62,581 nt of DNA from JBFXAN01 sp050184225 (lineage in GTDB: Bacteria; Chloroflexota; Dehalococcoidia; CAUJGQ01), in assembly GCA_050184225.1 (NCBI GenBank), contig JBFXAN010000018.1:1-62581 (forward strand), given 5' to 3'. The notes below the pieces were generated by a model, which was not told where the DNA came from, made no database searches, and was given only the letters and a program-made list of their open reading frames with translations. Shown here piece after piece: positions 8,941 to 16,007 of this stretch (positions are counted from its first letter, which is position 1; the number at the start of each line of letters is the position of its first letter). A program made the position numbers and the translations under genes.

Positions 8941-9267
8941 ATGACCAAGCCGGCTGATGTCACCGATCAGGATTTCGAGAACGAGGTGATCAACGCGGAT
9001 GTCCCCACCCTGGTGGACTTCTGGGCGCCCTGGTGTGGACCCTGCCGTATGGTCGCCCCGATCGTCGAGGAGCTGGCTGGTGAGTACGAGGGCCGCGTCA
9101 AGTTTGTCAAGCTGAACACCGACGAGAACCCGGCCGTTTCCGGCCGCTACGGTATCCGCAGCATTCCCACGCTGCTCGTGTTCAAGGATGGTGAAGTCAA
9201 GGGCCAGATCGTCGGCTTTCGCCCGAAGAGCGAGCTGAAGAACCGCCTCGACAGCGTCCTCGCGTAG
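8941..9267 (+). CDS. trxA: Thioredoxin
   Basis: A 108-residue thioredoxin with the active site WCGPC (C32 and C35). The surrounding residues are standard (VDFWAPWCGPCRMVAPIVEELA), with the cis-proline loop RSIPTLLVFKDG. It is a cytoplasmic disulfide reductase, recharged by TrxB, encoded just downstream. The start at 8941 follows AAAGGAG; the frame is also open a little further upstream. It has its own promoter overlapping a CsoR-type operator, so its expression may respond to copper or reactive sulfur. Confidence 0.96.
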   Translation: MTKPADVTDQDFENEVINADVPTLVDFWAPWCGPCRMVAPIVEELAGEYEGRVKFVKLNTDENPAVSGRYGIRSIPTLLVFKDGEVKGQIVGFRPKSELKNRLDSVLA

Positions 9268-9294
9268 TAACCTACCCCACGCAGCATACCATCA

Positions 9295-9330
9295 CAGCGG
9301 CGAGGCCCATACGAACCGGCCCCGCCGCTG
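9295..9330 (+). terminator. Hairpin between trxA and trxB
   Basis: Arms at 9295-9307 and 9318-9330 (CAGCGGCGAGGCC / GGCCCCGCCGCTG) pair at 12 of 13 positions across a 10-base loop. TCTTTG follows, a weak T-tract. It could attenuate transcription from trxA into trxB. Confidence 0.5.
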
Positions 9331-9348
9331 TCTTTGCAGCAGAGTGTT

Positions 9349-10314
9349 ATGTCTTCACCAGAGTATGAAGTTGTCATCGTCGGCGGCGGCCCCGCCGGAC
9401 TCGCCGCCGCGCTCTATGCCGCCCGCGCCCTCCGCCGGACCGCGATCGTCGAACGGAAGGCACCCGGCGGTCAGATCGCGCTGACCGGCGCGGTCGAGAA
9501 CTACCCCGGCTTCGCCGACGGCATCAACGGCTTCGACCTCGGCGTCCAGATGCAGCGCCATGCCGAGAAGTACGGCGCCGAAACCTTGTATGCTGACGTC
9601 ACCCGTATCGAACGCGACGGCCAGATCTTCCGCCTGGCGACCACCGACGGTGAGATTCATGCCCGCAGCGTCATCCTCACCGGCGGCGCCGATTACAACC
9701 GGCTCGGCGTGCCGGGTGAGGAGCGCCTCACCGGCCGCGGCGTCTCCTACTGTGCCACCTGCGACGCTGCCTTCTTTAAGGATGAGGAGGTGATCGTCGT
9801 CGGCGGCGGCGACGCCGCGCTGGATGAAGGGCTCTTTGTCACCCGCTATGCCGCCTGGGTGCATATCGTTCATCGCCGCGACACCTTCCGCGCCAGCGCC
9901 GTCCTCCAGGCGCGCGCCCTGGCCGACCCAAAGATTGACGTGATCTGGGACACAATCGTCACGGAAATTCTCGGCGGTGATTCGGTCACCGGCGTTCGCC
10001 TGCGCAACGTCAGGACCGGTGACGAGTGGGAGCGGCCGATCGGCGCCGTCTTCATCTTCATCGGCCAACACCCGAACACCGACTGGCTCGGCGGCATGCT
10101 CGCACTCGATGCCGGCGGCCACGTCCCCGTCAACCTGTGGATGGAAACCGCCGTGCCCGGCCTGTTCGCCGCCGGCGATATCCGCGGGGACTCCGCCCGC
10201 CAGGTCGTGAGCGCCGCCGGCGACGGCGCCACCGCCGCGATCCGCGCCGACCAGTACCTCAGCAACACATTTCCTGACCGGCTCCCGCAGACGGTCGCGG
10301 TTGCCGCCGACTAA
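9349..10314 (+). CDS. trxB: Thioredoxin reductase
   Basis: A 321-residue FAD/NADPH flavoprotein. The FAD site is GGGPAGLAAA (residues 12-21). The redox-active CATC is at residues 135-138. The NADPH-binding GGGDAALDE and HRRDTFRAS motifs are present, the latter favouring NADPH. A C-terminal FAD segment (GLFAAGDIRG) closes the fold. It reduces thioredoxin. The ATG at 9349 is chosen over an upstream TTG because it directly precedes the conserved N-terminus. It lies 81 bp after trxA, beyond a hairpin. Confidence 0.95.
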   Translation: MSSPEYEVVIVGGGPAGLAAALYAARALRRTAIVERKAPGGQIALTGAVENYPGFADGINGFDLGVQMQRHAEKYGAETLYADVTRIERDGQIFRLATTDGEIHARSVILTGGADYNRLGVPGEERLTGRGVSYCATCDAAFFKDEEVIVVGGGDAALDEGLFVTRYAAWVHIVHRRDTFRASAVLQARALADPKIDVIWDTIVTEILGGDSVTGVRLRNVRTGDEWERPIGAVFIFIGQHPNTDWLGGMLALDAGGHVPVNLWMETAVPGLFAAGDIRGDSARQVVSAAGDGATAAIRADQYLSNTFPDRLPQTVAVAAD

Positions 10315-10356
10315 TCGGGCGATTTCGTCATTACGACACCCATGCCACGAAAGCAC

Positions 10357-10370
10357 TGGTGCCTTGGCGC
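10357..10370 (+). repeat. Dispersed repeat unit TGGTGCCTTGGCGC (copy 1)
   Basis: The 14-mer TGGTGCCTTGGCGC is followed by CTTGGTGGTGAA, just after trxB. The identical 14-mer recurs at 11358-11371 and inverted at 11330-11343. It looks like half of an intergenic hairpin repeat. Confidence 0.6.
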
Positions 10371-10426
10371 CTTGGTGGTGAATAATCCCCATGCACACGC
10401 CGGCGGCTTGAAGCGCCGGCCAACTC

Positions 10427-10524
10427 GGGAGCGGAGGGGGCCCGGTGGTCTCCGCGGTCTTCAAAACCGTTGCTGGGCGGCCCGCGTCGTCCAGGGTGGG
10501 TTCGACTCCCATGCGCTCCCGCCA
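10427..10524 (+). tRNA. selC: tRNA-Sec (selenocysteine, anticodon UCA)
   Basis: A 98-base tRNA with the features that set tRNA-Sec apart. The acceptor stem is long (GGGAGCGG/GCGCTCCC, about 8 bp with one mismatch). The D stem is extended (GGGGGCC/GGTCTCC). The anticodon loop CTTCAAA gives UCA, between CGGT and ACCG. A long variable arm rich in G/C follows, then the T loop TTCGACT, discriminator G, and an encoded CCA (10522-10524). It decodes UGA as selenocysteine together with SelA, SelB and SelD, none of which is in this window. No evident selenoprotein is in the window. Confidence 0.9.
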
Positions 10525-10600
10525 CTCTCACCGACCGAAGTGACTCCTGCCTGGCCTCTGGTACCTCGATCACAACCCATCACGTTCGACGCCTGCCCTC

Positions 10601-10642
10601 TCACCTGGGTGATCCGTGCGACGGGGTGAAGCCGCATCACCT
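10601..10642 (+). promoter_or_regulatory. TCACC composite element A (upstream of LURP-one gene)
   Basis: TCACCTGGGTGA (10601-10612), an 11-bp spacer, GGGTGA (10624-10629), a 7-bp spacer, then TCACCT (10637-10642). One of nine copies with the same order and near-identical spacing. It ends 103 bp before the start of the LURP-one gene and points towards it. Confidence 0.8.
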
Positions 10643-10745
10643 TGATCGGCGGCACGCTGGTGAAGACGAAGCTGGCGAGGAACGTCCGAAGCTCACGGTC
10701 TTCCTCGCCCGACTCACGGAACCCGCGTGCAGACTGGAGGCAATC

Positions 10746-11306
10746 ATGTTTCGACGGGGACAGGAACGACGGGAAGAACGGCAGGAGGAGCGTCAGGCGT
10801 TCGGCGCCCGAGGCAATGCGACCCAATACAAGATGCGCCAGAAGCTGGCATCGATCGGCGATGACTTCTTCATCGAGAACGAGCGAGGGCAACGCGCCTT
10901 CAAGGTCGATGGCAAGGCGCTGCGGGCGCGTGAGACGCTGATCTTCGAGGATATGGGCGGCAACGAGATCTGCAAGATCCAAGAGCGGATGCTCCGTGTC
11001 CGCGACACGATGGAGATCGAGGGCCCGAACGGTCAGACGCTCGCCACCGTGAAGAAGGCGATGATCACGCCGGTCCGCGAGCGTTGGACGGTCAACGTGG
11101 CCGGCGGCCAAGATCTCGATGTCCAGGGGAACCTGCTCGACCACGAATATACCGTGGAGGGCGGCGGACAGAAGGTGGCGGAAGTCTCGAAGCGCTGGTT
11201 CCGTGTGGCGGATACCTATGGCGTCGAAATCGCGCAGGGCCAGAATGACGGGCTTATCCTCGCCGTGACGGTGGCGGTCGACATGATGGCACACGAAGGC
11301 CGCTAG
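10746..11306 (+). CDS. LURP-one-related (tubby-like) family protein
   Basis: A 186-residue cytosolic protein. After a charged, glutamine- and arginine-rich N-terminus (residues 1-25) comes a beta-rich LURP-one/tubby C-like domain. It is recognisable by the alternating short strands DDFFIENERGQRAFKVDGKA, TLIFEDMGGNEICKIQ and RDTMEIEGPNGQTLATV. Bacterial members have no settled function; relatives associate with membranes and phospholipids. The ATG at 10746 follows a GGAGGC site. A composite TCACC element lies about 100 bp upstream, linking it to the envelope genes further on. No operon partner is visible. Confidence 0.82.
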   Translation: MFRRGQERREERQEERQAFGARGNATQYKMRQKLASIGDDFFIENERGQRAFKVDGKALRARETLIFEDMGGNEICKIQERMLRVRDTMEIEGPNGQTLATVKKAMITPVRERWTVNVAGGQDLDVQGNLLDHEYTVEGGGQKVAEVSKRWFRVADTYGVEIAQGQNDGLILAVTVAVDMMAHEGR

Positions 11307-11329
11307 CGCCTCGAACGCTCACCACCCAG

Positions 11330-11371
11330 GCGCCAAGGCACCACATTGCATGGACTCTGGTGCCTTGGCGC
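11330..11371. repeat. Perfect hairpin made of two inverted TGGTGCCTTGGCGC units
   Basis: GCGCCAAGGCACCA (11330-11343) and TGGTGCCTTGGCGC (11358-11371) pair perfectly over 14 bp with a 14-base loop. It sits downstream of the LURP-one stop and could end that transcript or act as a bidirectional terminator facing the AI-2E permease gene. The rest of 11307-11558 holds nothing else I can identify. Confidence 0.65.
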
Positions 11372-11558
11372 GTCGGCCGTGACGAGTCGCCACACGATGA
11401 CGCCCGCGGACGGGGCGAATCGCCGGCGGCCGCGGCCGCTTCCTCGTGGGACGTGCTCGCACCGGCTGCCGTTCCCATCATCCGGGCCAGCCATTGTGTC
11501 TCGGTGCTGCTGCCGAACAGGAGTATGAGCAGGACGGTGATCGAGCGAGATTCCTGCT

Positions 11559-12596
11559 TCATGCCGCACCATCCCGCCTGACCGGTGTGGGACTGTCCGA
11601 ACCGAGGGGCGGGGCACTCATCAGTCGGGCAAGCCAGCGCGTCTGGCGGCTGCTGTCGAGCACGATGCGGATGAAGGCGGTGATCGGCGCTCCCACGAGC
11701 GCGCCCGCTGGTCCGAGGACGAATGCCCAGAAGAAGGCTCCGAGAAACAGGGCCGGCGCGGAGAGGTTGAGCCGGCGCTGCATCGCTTTTCGGCCGAGCA
11801 TCGAGCCGACGAGCAGACTGACCCCCCAGAATCCGATCGCGACCAATATCGCCCGCGGCCAGCCATATTGCACCCATGCCATGATCACCGCCGGCACAGC
11901 CGCGAAGAGCAACCCGAAGCTGGGAATGAAGTTGGCGGCGAAGGTGAGGAATCCGAAGAAGGCGGCGAAGTCGATGCCGAGCAGCCAAAGGACCGCCGTT
12001 GATCCCAATGCGAGGAACAGGCCAGATCGGGCACTCACCGAAAGGAATCCGACGATAGAGGAGCGAACCTCGTCCAGATTGCGGGCGACCTCGGTGTCGG
12101 ACTCGACCCGCACCGGCACCTGGGCGAGGATACGCGGGCTGTCGAGCATGACCAGCATCGCGGCCGGAAAGACGAAAACCGCCGTCTCGACCGTGTCCAA
12201 CAGGGCAAAGCATACGGCCTGGGCGACGCCGATGATCGCCTCGCCGTTCAGCCGTCCGTCAGAGTCGAAGGTCATCGACTCCATTCGGGCATCGAAGGCC
12301 GCCTGATACTCCGGCATCTGCTCCGCGAACTCCTGGAGGAAGTGGGCGAAGAAGAGGAGGAGGATGACGCCGACGCCTGCCACGATCACATAGGCGCCGA
12401 CCACCGCCAGGCGCGGCGGCAGACCGCGTTGCTGAAGCCGGAGGACGAACGGCGTCGTCGAAAGCACGACCATCAGCGTGATCAGCAGCGGCACCAGCAG
12501 GTCGGCGGTCTGCTGCAGGCCATCGAGCAGGACGAAGGCGCATGCGCCGCCGATCAGAAGGCGGAGGATTGGCGCGATCTCCGTCCTGCGCTCCAT
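11559..12596 (-). CDS. AI-2E family (PerM/DUF20) membrane transporter
   Basis: A 345-residue membrane protein of the AI-2E transporter family. It has N-terminal helix pairs (LRLLIGGACAFVLLDGLQQTADLLVPLL), a long soluble loop with an EFAEQMPEYQAAFDARM amphipathic stretch, and a C-terminal block of helices. The block contains LGIDFAAFFGFLTFAANFIPSFG, the typical 'FAaLwGllaflLNfIPyiG' motif of the family, and ends GPAGALVGAPITAFIRI. Proposed substrates in the family include autoinducer-2 and Na+/H+. The family name does not establish quorum sensing. It is convergent with the LURP-one gene, with a hairpin between them. Confidence 0.85.
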   Translation of the reverse strand: MERRTEIAPILRLLIGGACAFVLLDGLQQTADLLVPLLITLMVVLSTTPFVLRLQQRGLPPRLAVVGAYVIVAGVGVILLLFFAHFLQEFAEQMPEYQAAFDARMESMTFDSDGRLNGEAIIGVAQAVCFALLDTVETAVFVFPAAMLVMLDSPRILAQVPVRVESDTEVARNLDEVRSSIVGFLSVSARSGLFLALGSTAVLWLLGIDFAAFFGFLTFAANFIPSFGLLFAAVPAVIMAWVQYGWPRAILVAIGFWGVSLLVGSMLGRKAMQRRLNLSAPALFLGAFFWAFVLGPAGALVGAPITAFIRIVLDSSRQTRWLARLMSAPPLGSDSPTPVRRDGAA

Positions 12597-12730
12597 GGTG
12601 TGTCCCGGCGGGGTATTTCAACGGAGGTCTGGAGCATCGCGCGGCGCGGCCGGCGCGGGGCAGTCAGCATCGCCGCGTGCCGCCGGTCAGCGAAACGCTT
12701 CCATCACTCCAGCGTTGCGGTCGGCTCGGA

Positions 12731-13174
12731 TCACCGCTTGCGCAGCGGGCCAAGCCCGTGCACGATGATGAACGCCGTCAGCGCGCCGAAGGCCGACACG
12801 ATGGCGGTCACCAGCACCGGCGGCAGCATCCAGGCGGGAATCGGTTCCTTGATCGGATGGAACTCGACGGCCTGGTCGCCGACGGTGATGTAGCCGATCG
12901 GCGACACCATCGTTCCGCCGCCGCCGCCCGTCCCTTCGGCGTCGCCGCGCTCGACGGCGCGGCCCGTTCCACCGCCGCCGCCGAACGCCCAGCGGATCTT
13001 CGCCACCGGAATCACGGTGACGGTGCCGCGCTCGATCGCAGGGCCGTAGGCGGCGCTCGCGCTGGCCTTCGCGCCCAGCGTATCGGCGAGGCGGTTCAAG
13101 ACGACATCCGATGCGCCGTTGAGCCGGCGCTCGACCGACTGCTGGACCTCGGCGGGAATTGGTGTTTCGCTCAT
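12731..13174 (-). CDS. GerW/YtfJ family protein
   Basis: A 147-residue protein with the GerW (sporulation protein YtfJ) layout. There is an N-terminal helix, then the segment GTVTVIPVAKIRWAFGGGGGTG, then a second glycine run (EGTGGGGGTMVSPIGYITV), and a single C-terminal transmembrane helix (residues about 117-140). In Bacillus the family acts in spore germination. Members occur in many non-sporulating bacteria, where the role is unknown. The ATG at 13174 is preferred over an ATG 30 bp upstream because of the AAAGGAG site 7 bases before it. Confidence 0.82.
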   Translation of the reverse strand: MSETPIPAEVQQSVERRLNGASDVVLNRLADTLGAKASASAAYGPAIERGTVTVIPVAKIRWAFGGGGGTGRAVERGDAEGTGGGGGTMVSPIGYITVGDQAVEFHPIKEPIPAWMLPPVLVTAIVSAFGALTAFIIVHGLGPLRKR

Positions 13175-13278
13175 GATGTGCTCCTTTCCGGCATACTGGT
13201 TCATCGTTGCCCCGTGTCGACAATGGCAGCCGGCCGATGAACCGCTCGATTATCGACCGCTGCACCGATCGTGAACAC

Positions 13279-13352
13279 CCCTGGGAGCGCGGGCATCCCG
13301 CCCGCAACGGCGTTTGAGCAACCTGGCGGGCAGGATGCCCGCGCTCCCAGGG
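13279..13352. repeat. 27-bp inverted repeat (hairpin), sulfatase 3' side
   Basis: Arms 13279-13305 and 13326-13352 are reverse complements except at one position, with core GGGAGCGCGGGCATCC. A 20-base loop separates them. It lies 14 bp beyond the sulfatase stop on the minus strand, so it may act as its terminator, but its length and sequence suggest a dispersed intergenic repeat. Confidence 0.7.
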
Positions 13353-13366
13353 ATCGCAGTTCACCG

Positions 13367-15742
13367 TTACTGTCGCGCCATCGCCACCCGCAGACGCTCC
13401 TCGACGGAAATGTGATGGTCGGCATCCGCCGCATCGTCGCCGAGGTCGATCTGGACCCACTTCACCCGACCCGTAAACTTGCTGGTCTTCGGACCATAGT
13501 CATCACTCACGGGCGTGCCGGTGTCGTTGCCCACGTCGGTCGTGTCATCTGCGGAGAAGATCATCGCCTGGGTGGTCTCGACCCGCCCCTCGCCGACCTT
13601 GGTGCCGTCCACATACAACGTGGCCGTGCCGCCCTTCGCCAGGCCGCCGCCGTCGTAGGCGAACTCCATCCGCACCTGGTGCTCGCCCGCCGGCAGGAGC
13701 GCGTCGCCGTACACCTTGAACCGCTGCAATCCCAGGAGGTTGTAGCAGTAGGCCGGCCGGCCATCCTTGACGTAGAGGCACCAGCCGCCGATCGCGGCGC
13801 CCTGGGCGATGATCACGCCGCTTGCGCCCTCATTCGGCACGTCGATCTGGGCCGTGACCGCGTGCGACTTGTTCTTGATGTTGACGACGCAGTTCTCTGA
13901 CAGCCGGCCCATGCCGCCGAAGAGCAACTGTGAGTTGCCGTGGATCAGGGTCGGCCGGCCCGCCAGATCGGAGTTGATTCGCTCGGCGACGCGGTCGTCG
14001 AGCGGCAGCACGTTGTACTTCGTTGCCTCGATCAGCCAGAGTCGCTGGAGATCGTGCAACTTCTCCGGCATCTCCTTGGCGAGATCGCGCGCCTGGCTCC
14101 AATCCGAGTTGGTATCGTACAGCTCCCAGACGTCGTCATCGAAGGCCGGGATCTGTTCACCGACGAGCATCCAGGGCGTCTTGTGGCGCGTGACCGCCGT
14201 CCAGCCCTGGTGATAGATGCCGCGGTTGCCGAACATCTCGAAATATTGCGTCTCATGTCGATCGGAGGCATCGGCGGCGTCAAAGGAATACGCCATGCTC
14301 GTTCCCTCCAGCGGCATCTGCTGGACGCCGTTGACACTCACCGGTTGGGGCAGGCCCGCGACCTCCAGCACCGTCGGCGCCACGTCGATCACATGGGAGA
14401 ACTGGCGGCGGATCTCGCCCTTCGCCTGGATACCCTTCGGCCAGTGGACGATCGTGCCATTGCGCGTGCCGCCGAAGTGCGATGCAACCTGCTTCGTCCA
14501 CTGATACGGCGTGTCCAGCGCGTGCGCCCAGGCGACGGCGTAGTGCGGGTAGGAGTCCGGCCCGCCCCAGTCTGCCAGGTGGCTGTTGAGAAACTCCGGC
14601 GTCTCCAGGGCGGCGGCGCCGTTGAAGTTGATCATCTCGTTATAGGTGCCATGGAGTGTTCCCTCGGCCGAGGCGCCATTGTCGCCGACGATGTAGTAAA
14701 TGAGCGTGTCGTCAAGGATGCCGAGATCGGCGAGGGCATCGACGACGCGACCAACGTGGTGGTCCGTGTGCTCGAGGAAGCCCGCGTAGACCTCCATCTG
14801 ACGCCGGAAGACCGGCTTGAGCGCATCCGGCATCTCGTCCCAGGCGGGGATCTGGACGGGGCGAGGCGTGAGTGCAGCCTCCGGCGGGATCACGCCGAGT
14901 GCTTTCTGGCGGGCGAAGATCGCTTCGCGGAGCGCATCCCAACCCTCGTCGAACTCCCCCTTATACCTGTCCGCCCACTCGGGGGACACATGATGGGGGG
15001 CGTGGGCGGCGCCAGGGGCGAAGTAGATGAAGAAGGGCTTATCCGGCATCAGCGCCTTCTGCTGTTGCACCCACTCGATCGCTCGGTCGGCCAGATCCTC
15101 GGTAAGGTGATAGCCCTCCTCGGCCGTGCGTTCGGGCTCGACGGGCACGGTATCGCGATAGAGGGCGGGCGCCCACTGGTTTGCTTCGCCGCCGATGAAG
15201 CCGTAGAAGTGCTCGAAGCCGCCTCCGCCGGTGGGCCAGGCGTCGAACGGTCCCATCGGACTCGTCTGCCAGACGGGTACCTCGTGGCACTTGCCGAACT
15301 GGGCGGTCGAATAGCCGTTGAGCTTGAGCGTCTCCGCGAGCGGCGCCGCCGTGTTCGGCCGGATCGAGTTGTAACCCGGCGCCGCGGTGGCGATCTCGGT
15401 GATGCCGCCCATGCCGACCGAATGGTGGTTGCGGCCGGTGAGCAGCGCCTGGCGGGTGGGTGAGCAGAGCGCCGTCGTGTGAAAGCGGGTGTACTTCAAG
15501 CCGCCGGCCGCGAGCCGCTCGGCGGTGGGTGTCTTGATTGGGCCGCCGAACGCGCTCGATGCGCCGAACCCAACATCATCGAGCAGCACGACCAGCACAT
15601 TCGGAGCGCCCGCTGGCGGGCGCAGCGGCTCGATCGGCGGAAACGCGGTGTCCGGATCCTTGGCGTCGTACGTGACTAACCCGGCGTAGGGTCGATCCGG
15701 TATCGGAAGTACGCTGCGATCGTCTTTCATTTCCCTTGTCAT
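13367..15742 (-). CDS. Arylsulfatase (alkaline phosphatase superfamily, type I sulfatase)
   Basis: A 791-residue sulfatase. The metal-binding DD (55-56, LLDDVGFG) is followed by CSPTRQALLTGRN. C93 fits the C-x-P-x-R consensus for conversion to formylglycine, the catalytic residue. Further conserved features are TAQFGKCHE (GKxH), YYIVGDNGAS (the DNG metal site), and a long C-terminal beta-rich extension after residue 600. No signal peptide is evident, suggesting a cytosolic enzyme. It needs a formylglycine-generating enzyme; only a broken fragment of one is in the window, at 25072. A TCACC composite element lies about 170 bp upstream on its strand. Confidence 0.93.
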   Translation of the reverse strand: MTREMKDDRSVLPIPDRPYAGLVTYDAKDPDTAFPPIEPLRPPAGAPNVLVVLLDDVGFGASSAFGGPIKTPTAERLAAGGLKYTRFHTTALCSPTRQALLTGRNHHSVGMGGITEIATAAPGYNSIRPNTAAPLAETLKLNGYSTAQFGKCHEVPVWQTSPMGPFDAWPTGGGGFEHFYGFIGGEANQWAPALYRDTVPVEPERTAEEGYHLTEDLADRAIEWVQQQKALMPDKPFFIYFAPGAAHAPHHVSPEWADRYKGEFDEGWDALREAIFARQKALGVIPPEAALTPRPVQIPAWDEMPDALKPVFRRQMEVYAGFLEHTDHHVGRVVDALADLGILDDTLIYYIVGDNGASAEGTLHGTYNEMINFNGAAALETPEFLNSHLADWGGPDSYPHYAVAWAHALDTPYQWTKQVASHFGGTRNGTIVHWPKGIQAKGEIRRQFSHVIDVAPTVLEVAGLPQPVSVNGVQQMPLEGTSMAYSFDAADASDRHETQYFEMFGNRGIYHQGWTAVTRHKTPWMLVGEQIPAFDDDVWELYDTNSDWSQARDLAKEMPEKLHDLQRLWLIEATKYNVLPLDDRVAERINSDLAGRPTLIHGNSQLLFGGMGRLSENCVVNIKNKSHAVTAQIDVPNEGASGVIIAQGAAIGGWCLYVKDGRPAYCYNLLGLQRFKVYGDALLPAGEHQVRMEFAYDGGGLAKGGTATLYVDGTKVGEGRVETTQAMIFSADDTTDVGNDTGTPVSDDYGPKTSKFTGRVKWVQIDLGDDAADADHHISVEERLRVAMARQ

Positions 15743-15913
15743 AGCTTGCGTGTCCTCCAGAGGAATCGGCGTCGCGGAGGGAGTGTTCCGTCAGCCGGAG
15801 ACAAAACCCGCGCCCGTTCGTCCACATCGGGACGACCATCAGACAGCGCCGGGCGATGCCATCGATCGCATGACGGTTGCACCATCATCCGATCGGGATG
15901 GTCACGCACAGAT

Positions 15914-15954
15914 GGGTGACCCGGCGTCACCCCCGCTCTGTTTCACCTGGGTGA
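15914..15954 (-). promoter_or_regulatory. TCACC composite element H (upstream of sulfatase)
   Basis: Read on the minus strand: TCACCCAGGTGA (15954-15943), a 10-bp spacer, GGGTGA (15932-15927), a 7-bp spacer, TCACCC (15919-15914). It lies between the stop of the MalT-like gene and the sulfatase start, pointing at the sulfatase. The rest of 15743-16007 shows no gene. Confidence 0.78.
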
Positions 15955-16007
15955 CACTTGATGAGGGACGGGTTGGCCGATGGGTCACACCACCGACCGC
16001 CGGAGAG

